This document shows, piece by piece, positions 1-5,293 of a stretch of DNA of 25,739 nt. Origin of the DNA: a virus. The notes beneath the pieces are model-generated. The model had not been told where the DNA came from. It did no database searches and worked only from the letters and a program-made list of their open reading frames with translations. The stretch lies in IMG/VR virus record IMGVR_UViG_3300046804_000754, positions 1-25,739 of that record. One strand, written 5' to 3'. Position 1 is the first letter of the stretch, and the number at the start of each line of letters is the position of its first letter. The position numbers were made by a program, and so were the translations under genes.

Positions 1-765
1 GATAAGAATAGCGTGCTGGCATTGATGGCAGTAGCCCAAGCGGAAGGGTTACATCCAGCCACAGCAGCTCGTGACTTTCATATTATCCAGGGCAGACCCG
101 CATTGAAAGCTGATGCGATGCTGGCTCGTTTTCAAAATGCGGGCGGTAAAGTCGATTGGAAGGATTACACCGATGAAAAAGTTACAGGCTTATTTAGTCA
201 CCCCAACGGTGGAGAGCTTGCCGTTACCTGGACAATCGAGCAAGCAACCAAGATCGGGCTTGTCAAACCAGGTTCAGGCTGGCAGAAGTTCCCCAGAGCC
301 ATGCTCAGATCCCGATGCATTTCAGAGGGTATACGAAGCGTGTTTCCTGGCTCAGTTACAGGGTTCTACTCTCCTGAAGAAGTGGCAGACTTTGAACCAG
401 CAAAGCATGATAAGACGATCACAATTGAGGAACTCAAAAGCGATGATCTAACCGTTGATGTGGATAGCGGGGAAGTTACATTTACACCCCCAAAGTCAAA
501 TATTGGTGGCTTGATCCATAAGTTGCCACTCTATATTCCAGACAACCCAGAACCGTATGCAACCTATTTGAACCTGGAAGATTGGGTTAATGGGTTTGTC
601 GATCTATACGCCAAGATTAAGAACTCGAAGCTCGATGCCAAAGAAAAGACATTGAAGTACAACCGTTTACGAGCTGCAAATGATGCCTTTACAAAGACCT
701 GGAATGGTAATCAGATGGCAAAGTTTTTATCCAAGATAGCTGAACAAGGAGGATTAAATGGCTAA
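1..765 (+). CDS. recT: RecT-family ssDNA-annealing recombinase, 5'-truncated
   Basis: The frame is open to the first base of the window (it reads D-K-N-S-V-L-A-L-M before any obvious start), so the N terminus lies outside. The part seen, 254 residues, has the RecT-type core: a GLHPATAARDFHII segment, a KADAMLARFQNAGGKVDW segment, and further on FPRAMLRSRCISEGIR followed by GFYSPEEV. These match the annealing-protein family (RecT/Bet type) that pairs complementary single strands during phage recombination and replication. The C-terminal ~100 residues are lysine-rich and not recognisable. Its stop overlaps the next start by 8 bases, and that neighbour looks like a single-strand DNA-binding protein, a pairing that fits. 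The GTG at 13 could serve as a start, but conserved-looking sequence continues upstream of it. Family call is fairly sure; exact subfamily is not. Confidence 0.85.
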   Translation, partial: DKNSVLALMAVAQAEGLHPATAARDFHIIQGRPALKADAMLARFQNAGGKVDWKDYTDEKVTGLFSHPNGGELAVTWTIEQATKIGLVKPGSGWQKFPRAMLRSRCISEGIRSVFPGSVTGFYSPEEVADFEPAKHDKTITIEELKSDDLTVDVDSGEVTFTPPKSNIGGLIHKLPLYIPDNPEPYATYLNLEDWVNGFVDLYAKIKNSKLDAKEKTLKYNRLRAANDAFTKTWNGNQMAKFLSKIAEQGGLNG

Positions 766-1024
766 TGGACATATCGCCCAGATGGGCAAGGGAGTGTTGT
801 TTCAGAACACAGATCGCAAGCATGAGAAGTCACCTGATTGGAAAGGCACGATCCTCCTCTCAGAAGATTACAAGGCGGGTCAAACCTTAAAGATTGCTGG
901 CTGGACTAAGAACACCCCAAAAGGGCAGCTCATTAGTTTGTCGGAGGATAACTGGAAACCCCAGAATACTCAGCAGTATCCGAAAGAAGTCAACCGAGTT
1001 GATGATGGTGAAGTACCCTTTTAA
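758..1024 (+). CDS. Small SSB-like protein with acidic C-terminal tip
   Basis: This is an 88-residue protein with a strong ribosome binding site (AAGGAGG at 747-753) and a start overlapping the RecT-like stop. The N-terminal ~65 residues are rich in beta-prone segments (GKGVLFQNT, DWKGTILL, LKIAGWTKNT, GQLISLSED), the look of a compact OB-like or DUF736-like fold. The last seven residues are D-D-G-E-V-P-F, very close to the acidic D-D-D-I-P-F tip that bacterial SSB uses to recruit partner proteins. With RecT upstream and RusA downstream, a role in binding single-stranded DNA or handing it to the annealing protein is the best inference. It is much shorter than cellular SSB (about 170 residues) and no standard SSB domain was identified with certainty, so the function stays putative. 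Confidence 0.7.
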   Translation: MANGHIAQMGKGVLFQNTDRKHEKSPDWKGTILLSEDYKAGQTLKIAGWTKNTPKGQLISLSEDNWKPQNTQQYPKEVNRVDDGEVPF

Positions 1025-1034
1025 GGAGATGAGC

Positions 1035-1184
1035 ATGAAAAAATTAGTTATCGCTTATGTAATAACTTTACTGTGCATGGTCGGATATGCTAATGCGCAA
1101 GTGAAGTGCGTGCCTGATGGCAAAGGCGGTATGTGCTGTTGGGATGTAGGCACACAAGGACCGTTTAGACCTATTGGCTGTTGA
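1035..1184 (+). CDS. Small secreted cysteine-rich peptide (signal peptide)
   Basis: This 49-residue protein starts at the ATG at 1035, chosen because AAGGAG (1023-1028) lies six bases upstream; the ATG at 1029 directly abuts that site and would be poorly spaced. It begins M-K-K, then a hydrophobic run LVIAYVITLLCMVGY, and A-N-A at 19-21 followed by Gln, a good signal peptidase I site. The mature part would be about 28 residues with four cysteines (25, 34, 35, 49) and Gly-rich spacing, so it could be disulfide-bonded in the periplasm. A lipoprotein reading is weak because the residue before Cys14 is Leu. Its stop overlaps the RusA start (TGATG). I do not recognise a family; periplasmic function, for example in superinfection exclusion or host modification, is only a guess. 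Confidence 0.7.
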   Translation: MKKLVIAYVITLLCMVGYANAQVKCVPDGKGGMCCWDVGTQGPFRPIGC

Positions 1185-1561
1185 TGATTTGCTTAGACCT
1201 ACCTTACCCACCCTCGATCAATAATTACTGGATTGCGAGTGGGCATCGTAGGTTTATCAGTAAGCGTGGTCAGGAGTTTAGGCAAGAGGTTATTGTTGCG
1301 TGTTTACAACGGAGAGTACCGAAATTGGGTTCACAGTCGCTAATGGTTCATATTATTTTGCAGCCAAGAAACAAGAAGATGATGGATATTGATAACTGCG
1401 CCAAAGCGATTTTAGATAGCCTAGAACACGCTGGAATCTTTGATTCGGATGTTCAGGTGCAAAAGCTATTGATTGAGCGTGGAGAGCCGATTAAAGGCGG
1501 TGGCTGCCAGGTGATGATTGAAGTAATCCCCTCTAGCTCAAAAGAGAATCCGCAAGGATAG
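1184..1561 (+). CDS. rusA: RusA-family Holliday junction resolvase
   Basis: The product has 125 residues, close to the usual ~120 of RusA. It opens with a hydrophobic strand followed by PYPPSINNYW (8-17), the family N-terminal motif. The catalytic block is M-D-I-D-N-C-A-K-A-I-L-D-S-L (67-80) followed by GIFDSDVQV (84-92). Asp68, Asp70, Lys74 and Asp89 correspond to the metal-binding and catalytic residues of E. coli RusA (D70, D72, K76, D91). The enzyme cuts four-way DNA junctions symmetrically, here resolving recombination intermediates made by the RecT-like protein or debranching DNA before packaging. The ATG at 1184 overlaps the previous stop and lacks a clear ribosome binding site, so translation is probably coupled; a TTG at 1181 is an alternative start one codon upstream. 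Confidence 0.93.
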   Translation: MICLDLPYPPSINNYWIASGHRRFISKRGQEFRQEVIVACLQRRVPKLGSQSLMVHIILQPRNKKMMDIDNCAKAILDSLEHAGIFDSDVQVQKLLIERGEPIKGGGCQVMIEVIPSSSKENPQG

Positions 1562-1607
1562 TTAGGTAAGGTGCGCCAGCCACCTTTTTGAGCAGCTGGC
1601 ATCTAAC
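1561..1607 (+). promoter_or_regulatory. Candidate H-type RNA pseudoknot between rusA and the next gene
   Basis: Stem 1 pairs AAGGTG (1568-1573) with CACCTT (1581-1586). Its loop contains GCCAGC (1575-1580), which is fully complementary to GCTGGC (1595-1600), giving stem 2. The linkers are 1, 0 and 8 bases, the classical geometry of an H-type pseudoknot. An outer pair GTTAG (1561-1565) with CTAAC (1603-1607) competes with or encloses it. The next gene's ribosome binding site (GGGGAG, 1608-1613) begins at the following base. The T-run at 1585-1589 could also make stem 1 a weak terminator. Possible roles are mRNA processing or stability, attenuation, or control of downstream translation. All pairings were read by eye and no folding energy was computed. 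Confidence 0.4.
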
Positions 1608-1618
1608 GGGGAGATTAT

Positions 1619-1930
1619 ATGAACGCATACGAATTAGCAGATATTGTAGATAGATGGGCATATAAAGAAAGTGCGGAATATTTAACAGATGCCGCAAATA
1701 TGCTTCGCCAACAAGCAGACCGCATAGCGCATTTAGAAATGTTACTTGCAAATAGAAATGAAATTATTGATAAATTAGACTTAACCACATCACAAATAAA
1801 ACAGTTAAGTGATGAGGAAATAACGGAAGTGTTGAATGACGAAAACATTGCTGAATACCACCAAGGTAATTGGCTTGTTTTGCCATATGCTTTTGCTAGA
1901 GCAATACTAAAGAAAGCGAGTGAAAAATGA
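1619..1930 (+). CDS. Phage protein of unknown function, coiled-coil region
   Basis: This is a 103-residue acidic protein with a good ribosome binding site (GGGGAG, 1608-1613). Residues ~25-65 (AANMLRQQADRIAHLEMLL and onward to DLTTSQIKQL) form a likely heptad-containing helix, followed by a region with TEVLNDENIAEYHQGNWLVLPYAFARAILKK that may be a small globular end. I do not recognise a named family. Base composition is clearly more AT-rich than in the resolvase before it and the glycosyltransferase after it, and this carries on through the next two genes, so the three may have been acquired together. Its stop overlaps the next short gene by four bases (ATGA). Confidence 0.75.
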   Translation: MNAYELADIVDRWAYKESAEYLTDAANMLRQQADRIAHLEMLLANRNEIIDKLDLTTSQIKQLSDEEITEVLNDENIAEYHQGNWLVLPYAFARAILKKASEK

Positions 1931-2007
1931 AAGATGTGACTTATGAAATTGTTGGTTTTTTACCGAATGGCAAAGTCATCATAAGGATCGTTCCAGATCA
2001 TTTATGA
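1927..2007 (+). CDS. 26-residue coupled small ORF
   Basis: The reading frame ATG 1927 to TGA 2007 encodes 26 residues (M-K-D-V-T-Y-E-I-V-G-F-L-P-N-G-K-V-I-I-R-I-V-P-D-H-L). It overlaps both neighbours by four bases in ATGA arrangement, which is the main argument that it is translated: the spacing would leave an otherwise unexplained 73-base gap in a tightly packed operon. The peptide looks like a beta-hairpin (TYEIVGFL, then NGK, then VIIRIV). No ribosome binding site is obvious, so expression would depend on termination-reinitiation. Function unknown; it could also be only a coupling device. Confidence 0.5.
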   Translation: MKDVTYEIVGFLPNGKVIIRIVPDHL

Positions 2008-2495
2008 ATAACAATTCTAATCCAACAAATCAAATGAATATTCCGTTGGAAACAGGAATGAATCGTTATCAAGATTGGCAAATCGAAGAAGATTTGGCTA
2101 ATCAAGAATTAACACGCAGCTATTTAGAAAGCCTACTAAATATCAAAGTTGAGCCACAACCAGAGTTGAGCATTTGGGATTGGGAGTTTCGGATTAATGA
2201 CCGTTTACTAGGTATTGGGGAATATCGCAGACGATTTAATAAGTTTGGTTTTTATCCTGATTTTCGTTTTAGCAAGAAAAAGTTTGATGCCATGAAGAAA
2301 AAGGCAAAAGATGAAAATATTATTGCTTTAATGTTTGTTCAATTTAACGATCAATTTTTATATTTCAAAATTGAGGGTAAACCATTAACAGAAATTTTAA
2401 GAAGAAACCACGAGGTAAGAACTGAGGAATGTGTTTGTATTCCTAATAATTGGTTCAAGCCATTAAACGATTTAGAAGTCGAATTATTGTTTTAA
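2004..2495 (+). CDS. Phage protein of unknown function, possible PD-(D/E)XK-like fold
   Basis: This is a 163-residue protein starting inside the stop of the preceding small ORF. A central part reads I-W-D-W-E-F-R-I-N (57-65), then G-I-G-E-Y-R-R-R (70-77), then YPDFRFSKKKFDAMKKKAKD and a hydrophobic strand (IIALMFVQFNDQFLYFKI, 106-123). An acidic strand followed by E-x-R/K and a basic helix is the general layout of restriction-endonuclease-like folds, with Asp59 and Glu73/Arg75 as candidate active-site positions. This is a structural hint, not a recognised family, and a nuclease role is unproven. The gene is AT-rich like the two before it. The first 20 residues are Asn-rich and probably disordered. 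Confidence 0.75.
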   Translation: MNNNSNPTNQMNIPLETGMNRYQDWQIEEDLANQELTRSYLESLLNIKVEPQPELSIWDWEFRINDRLLGIGEYRRRFNKFGFYPDFRFSKKKFDAMKKKAKDENIIALMFVQFNDQFLYFKIEGKPLTEILRRNHEVRTEECVCIPNNWFKPLNDLEVELLF

Positions 2496-2508
2496 CAAGG
2501 AAAATTAA

Positions 2509-3249
2509 ATGACTAAATTATTTGTAGCAACACCGATGTATGGTGGGATGTGCGCTGGTTACTATATGCAATCGGTGATCCAGCTCATGACCACTTGCCA
2601 GGCTAATGGCGTGGATGTTCATTTTAGCTTTATGTTTAATGAGAGTTTGATTACCAGAGCCAGAAACTCATTGGCATTAACCTTTTTGAAAACCGAGTGT
2701 ACGCATCTCATGTTTATTGATTCGGACATCCGCTTTCGTGCCGAGGATGTGATCCACATGATTCGGGCTGATAAGGATGTTCTGTGCGGGATCTATCCTA
2801 AGAAAGAAATTAACTGGTATTCGGTCAAGGGTGCGATGGATCGGGGTGTGCCATTCGATCAGCTCAAAAGCCATACGGGTAGCTTTGTAGTGAATTTGGT
2901 GGATTATGCGGGTGAGGTGACTGTACCGATGAATATGCCTGTCGAGATTTTTAATGGCGGTACGGGCTTTATGTTGATTAAGCGAGAGGTCTTTGAAAAG
3001 ATGGCTGAGGTCGTACCAAGCTATTCCAATGATGTAATTGATCTAGGTGGCATGATGAAGCAATCTGAGCCAATTAAGGAATACTTTACGACTTCGATTG
3101 AGCCTGGCACAAACCGTTTGCTTTCCGAGGACTACCATTTTTGCCGTACTTGGCGGGAAATGGGTGGCAAGGTGTACGCAGCTCCTTGGTGTCAATTAGC
3201 CCATATCGGCACTTATGCCTTTGAAGGTCAACTACTACAAACGGAGTAA
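2509..3249 (+). CDS. GT-A fold glycosyltransferase (GT2-like)
   Basis: The 246-residue protein starts KLFVATPMYGGM, the nucleotide-binding first strand of GT-A glycosyltransferases. It has E-S-L-I-T-R-A-R-N-S (45-54), and then H-L-M-F-I-D-S-D-I (66-74), where D-S-D is the metal- and nucleotide-sugar-binding DXD motif. Further on come NGGTGFMLIKREVFE and, near the C terminus, S-E-D-Y-H-F-C (206-212), the usual acidic catalytic-base region, and A-H-I-G (231-234), a probable late metal ligand. It would transfer a sugar from a nucleotide-sugar donor to an unknown acceptor. The ribosome binding site is AAGGA at 2498-2502. The gene ends two bases before the FkbM-like methyltransferase, so the two are likely one functional unit, modifying host surface glycan, virion protein or DNA. 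Confidence 0.85.
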   Translation: MTKLFVATPMYGGMCAGYYMQSVIQLMTTCQANGVDVHFSFMFNESLITRARNSLALTFLKTECTHLMFIDSDIRFRAEDVIHMIRADKDVLCGIYPKKEINWYSVKGAMDRGVPFDQLKSHTGSFVVNLVDYAGEVTVPMNMPVEIFNGGTGFMLIKREVFEKMAEVVPSYSNDVIDLGGMMKQSEPIKEYFTTSIEPGTNRLLSEDYHFCRTWREMGGKVYAAPWCQLAHIGTYAFEGQLLQTE

Positions 3250-3251
3250 TT

Positions 3252-3986
3252 ATGGAAATTCAAGACATTCGCTTAGAAGTTAATCCTGGCAATCCCATTC
3301 CACAGTATCAGCACAAGCACAAGCTCTATGACCGTTTCTTGCCGTTCTTAGGTAAGTACATTGATGGCACAGTCATTGATGTTGGTGCGAACTGCGGGTT
3401 GCTGATGGCATCGATGATGGCAAACAATCCCGCACTATCCTTTGTGTGTGTGGAAGCTGAGGACAATATCTTTAAGTACCTCGCCCGTAATTACGATAAT
3501 GTCAAACAAGTGTTTCCAAACAATAAGGTGCAGCTGGTCAAAGGCAAGGTCGGCACAGTCGGTATTCCGTTAGATACGGTGATTCGGGAATATGAGGTGG
3601 ATGATCTGTCGCTCATTAAGATTGACACCGATGGTTACGACTGGGATGTGATTGCCAGCTGCTCGTTTGAAAAGAAGCCATTAATCTACTATGAAGCAGA
3701 CTTTAGGACACCAGAGCAGTATTACAAGTTCTCAAAAGTACCGATTCAGCTATTAGCCAAAGGGTATAGTCAATTCTATGTCTTTGATAATTTTGGGGAA
3801 TTTGTAACGCAGACCAACGATCCTGAACAGATGTTGCATTTAATGAACTACATCTGGCGTATGAAGGAAGGTCATAGCGACATAACGATTTGGTACTTTG
3901 ACATTCTGGTTGCAACACCAGAGCAAGAAGAACTGTGCAATCAGGTCACTAGCGACTACTGCGTTTCTTCCTTTTCGCAGTCTTAG
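3252..3986 (+). CDS. FkbM-family SAM-dependent methyltransferase
   Basis: This 244-residue Rossmann-fold methyltransferase carries the SAM-binding loop V-I-D-V-G-A-N-C-G (41-49), an acidic strand end V-C-V-E-A-E (65-70) for the ribose hydroxyls, and the family signature L-I-K-I-D-T-D-G-Y-D-W-D-V-I (121-134), followed by PLIYYEAD (143-150). FkbM-type enzymes usually methylate hydroxyls of sugars or polyketides. Placed directly behind a glycosyltransferase, O-methylation of the transferred sugar is the natural inference. The start codon sits two bases after the previous stop, with CGGAG inside the end of that gene as ribosome binding site. The last 38 bases overlap the end of a convergent gene on the other strand. 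It is the last gene of the rightward operon. Confidence 0.88.
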   Translation: MEIQDIRLEVNPGNPIPQYQHKHKLYDRFLPFLGKYIDGTVIDVGANCGLLMASMMANNPALSFVCVEAEDNIFKYLARNYDNVKQVFPNNKVQLVKGKVGTVGIPLDTVIREYEVDDLSLIKIDTDGYDWDVIASCSFEKKPLIYYEADFRTPEQYYKFSKVPIQLLAKGYSQFYVFDNFGEFVTQTNDPEQMLHLMNYIWRMKEGHSDITIWYFDILVATPEQEELCNQVTSDYCVSSFSQS

Positions 3987-4110
3987 CGGATTTACGAAAT
4001 GCTGATTCCGTTGGCGCACCTTTACTCCCAGGCTTTCTCATGCGCTCTCCAGAGCCAGCTTTTATACGCCTACGCTTGGCGTGAATATTTGCGTATAGTC
4101 CAGGCTTCAT
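3949..4110 (-). CDS. Small basic phage protein (53 aa, GLYANIHAKR type)
   Basis: The frame from ATG at 4110 to TAG at 3949 encodes 53 residues. It begins M-K-P-G-L-Y-A-N-I-H-A-K-R-R-R, continues IKAGSGERMRKPGSKGAPT and ends with a Lys/Arg-rich tail. Nineteen residues are Lys or Arg and only two are acidic. I recall near-identical short proteins in many uncultured phage genomes, with no known function. The start overlaps the stop of the gene before it in ATGA form, so it is the last cistron of the leftward late operon. Its 3' end overlaps the methyltransferase gene on the opposite strand by 38 bases. Charge suggests nucleic-acid binding, which is inference. Confidence 0.82.
   Translation of the reverse strand: MKPGLYANIHAKRRRIKAGSGERMRKPGSKGAPTESAFRKSAKTAKRKKRSSR
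3958..3981. repeat. Inverted repeat in the convergent gene overlap
   Basis: ACTGCG (3958-3963) and CGCAGT (3976-3981) form a perfect six-base inverted repeat around a 12-base pyrimidine-rich loop on the + strand. It falls exactly inside the 38 bases shared by the two convergent genes. Neither side is followed by a T-run, so it does not look like a standard intrinsic terminator; it might slow polymerases or limit readthrough between the arms, or be fortuitous. Confidence 0.35.
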
Positions 4111-4337
4111 CTGCACCCCCATCTCCGTCTAGCTGCTTTACCCCGTTCACCTTTCCAATGTTTCGATCTGGCACAAAATGAGCGATGCCGACTACCTGAT
4201 TTTTGGGGTGCTTTTAAGTTTGATCCTGTGGCTCGGTTATATTTGGCTCGCCCTTTCGCAGTCAAACCACCGCCAGCGGAAACGGAGAGCTTCTCGCCAC
4301 GACCAACCGAAAGACTAGGACCTTTTTTGCGAGCCAT
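4107..4337 (-). CDS. Small basic phage protein, DUF6321-like
   Basis: This is a 76-residue protein with two parts that I recognise from a recurring phage family (DUF6321-like): an N-terminal segment with SVGRGEKLSVSAGGGLTAKG, then RAKYNRATGSNLKAP, and a C-terminal S-F-C-A-R-S-K-H-W-K-G-E-R-G-K-A-A-R-R-R-W. It is strongly basic, with two cysteines (Cys55 in SFCAR, Cys75 in WGCR). Function is unknown. It sits in a run of three tiny basic genes behind the endolysin, separated from the gene before it by two bases and overlapping the next by four. Packing against DNA or RNA, or ribosome-directed activity, are possible readings. The + strand open frame covering most of the same bases lacks family features and is considered a shadow. 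Confidence 0.82.
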   Translation of the reverse strand: MARKKGPSLSVGRGEKLSVSAGGGLTAKGRAKYNRATGSNLKAPQKSGSRHRSFCARSKHWKGERGKAARRRWGCR

Positions 4338-4339
4338 CT

Positions 4340-4480
4340 TTATCTTTTTCCTCTGCGCTTTCCTTTGCGTGCTGATGATAGGCTTGCTGCTACTGCTTGT
4401 TTTTGCGGGTAACCTTCTCGCATCATTTTTCTAATATTTTTTGAGATGGTTTTCTTACTACTTCCTTTTTTAAGTGGCAT
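4340..4480 (-). CDS. Small basic phage protein (46 aa, MPLKKGSS type)
   Basis: The frame from ATG at 4480 to TAA at 4340 encodes 46 residues that begin [16 protein letters not shown] and include [13 protein letters not shown] (23-35) before an Arg/Lys/Gly tail. Sixteen of 46 residues are basic and one is acidic. I recall this pattern (a KKTISKNI block followed by PQKQAVAIAL) from many phage and some bacterial small proteins of unknown role. A ribosome binding site AAGGAG lies inside the end of the endolysin gene (4490-4495 on the minus strand), and the endolysin stop overlaps the start by one base (TAATG), which supports translation. Confidence 0.82.
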   Translation of the reverse strand: MPLKKGSSKKTISKNIRKMMREGYPQKQAVAASLSSARKGKRRGKR

Positions 4481-4899
4481 TACGCAATCTCCTTACCCGC
4501 TTTCAAATCAGCCAAAGTTAACCCGCCTGTGTACTGGAAGTGCGCTAACTCTTTAAACGAGTGCCACCGACCAGCCCACTCCAATCCCGCTTGTTCGCCT
4601 AATTCACCAATAGTTTGCCAAATCGGATCAGATCCATCCCAGTTGGGCTTGCCATTAACGAGAGGAACAACATCAACAGCACAACGATAATTGTGCCAAG
4701 ATTCTCCTGGCTTGGCGTTTGTGACAACTTTTCCAGGTTTTGTTCTTCCTTGTTCATAAAGTTCTCCTTGAGATTCATGATCTCTAAAAGTAGAAGTTAC
4801 GAGTAAGTCTATACCCTGTTCATGGCAAAGCGCAATAAAGCGCTCAACACGCTCTTTGGCTTGTGGAATTAAATCTTCAAGTTTGCGGCTGTTTATCAT
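4480..4899 (-). CDS. Endolysin, M15-family peptidase (L-Ala-D-Glu / D-Ala carboxypeptidase-like)
   Basis: This 139-residue single-domain lytic enzyme is of the usual M15 phage endolysin length. The zinc site is visible as [10 protein letters not shown] (67-76), giving His69 and Asp76, and E-L-A-H-F-Q (117-122), giving Glu117 as catalytic base and His120 as third ligand. The Gly normally found between His and Ala in the first motif is replaced by Arg72. Residues 30-40 ([11 protein letters not shown]) are the substrate-loop strand typical of the family. It cleaves peptide bonds in the peptidoglycan stem after the holin opens the membrane. There is no signal peptide, so it is holin-dependent. 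It overlaps the holin gene by 23 bases and has a weak ribosome binding site, so the two are probably co-translated. Confidence 0.92.
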   Translation of the reverse strand: MINSRKLEDLIPQAKERVERFIALCHEQGIDLLVTSTFRDHESQGELYEQGRTKPGKVVTNAKPGESWHNYRCAVDVVPLVNGKPNWDGSDPIWQTIGELGEQAGLEWAGRWHSFKELAHFQYTGGLTLADLKAGKEIA

Positions 4900-5293
4900 T
4901 TTTCGACTTCATGTCCATAATTTTTTCAAGGGTGCGACCACCAAAATACGCACTCATGATTAACATTCCCCATTGACCAAGTAAGTTTACATACGATTCT
5001 TTAGCATCGTAACCAAATGCAGACATCATGGCAAACAAGAAATAACCAGCAAAAATAGCCACCAATGACATTGGTCTTATGTTTTTAGAGAGCCAAGAAT
5101 CACTAGCAAGATCCGCTTTCCAACGCTCAGAGATATTGTTCTGTTCGTTCATGTCAGCATTTAACTCTGCCAAGCGACCTTCTTGTTGCATTTTAAGAAG
5201 CTCTTGTTGAGCTTTAGCTTTAGCTTCTGGATCTGGGATGAACTTGTCTAGGACTTTCATGCCCACATCAAATAGCGCCATTAATGGAATCAT
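4877..5293 (-). CDS. Holin, GTA-type multi-TM holin-like
   Basis: The 138-residue protein has an amphipathic N-terminal helix (ALFDVGMKVLDKFIPDP), a charged helix with many Gln/Glu (25-60), then S-E-R-W-K-A-D (55-61) and two membrane segments: residues ~73-94 (RPMSLVAIFAGYFLFAMM) and ~101-117 (YVNLLGQWGMLIMSAYF), ending in a basic tail. The layout of a soluble helical N-terminus, a W-L-S-K-N-I-R-P motif before the first membrane helix, and GGRTLEK after the last, matches the holin family described for gene transfer agents and many phages. It lies immediately before the M15 endolysin and overlaps it, so it is the best candidate for the lysis-timing pore. The start overlaps the previous stop by four bases. 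Confidence 0.85.
   Translation of the reverse strand: MIPLMALFDVGMKVLDKFIPDPEAKAKAQQELLKMQQEGRLAELNADMNEQNNISERWKADLASDSWLSKNIRPMSLVAIFAGYFLFAMMSAFGYDAKESYVNLLGQWGMLIMSAYFGGRTLEKIMDMKSKNDKQPQT

Noticed and set aside
894-1034. Longer start for the small secreted peptide
   Set aside because: The extension lies inside the SSB-like gene in another frame and has no ribosome binding site; the signal peptide and AAGGAG support the ATG at 1035.
1550-1600. Programmed frameshift or stop readthrough at the rusA end
   Set aside because: No slippery heptamer lies before the stop, and readthrough would add only nine residues before the next stop.
3999-4434. Rightward open frames after the methyltransferase gene
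   Set aside because: They are antisense to the three tiny basic genes, which have recognisable family sequences and proper overlaps.
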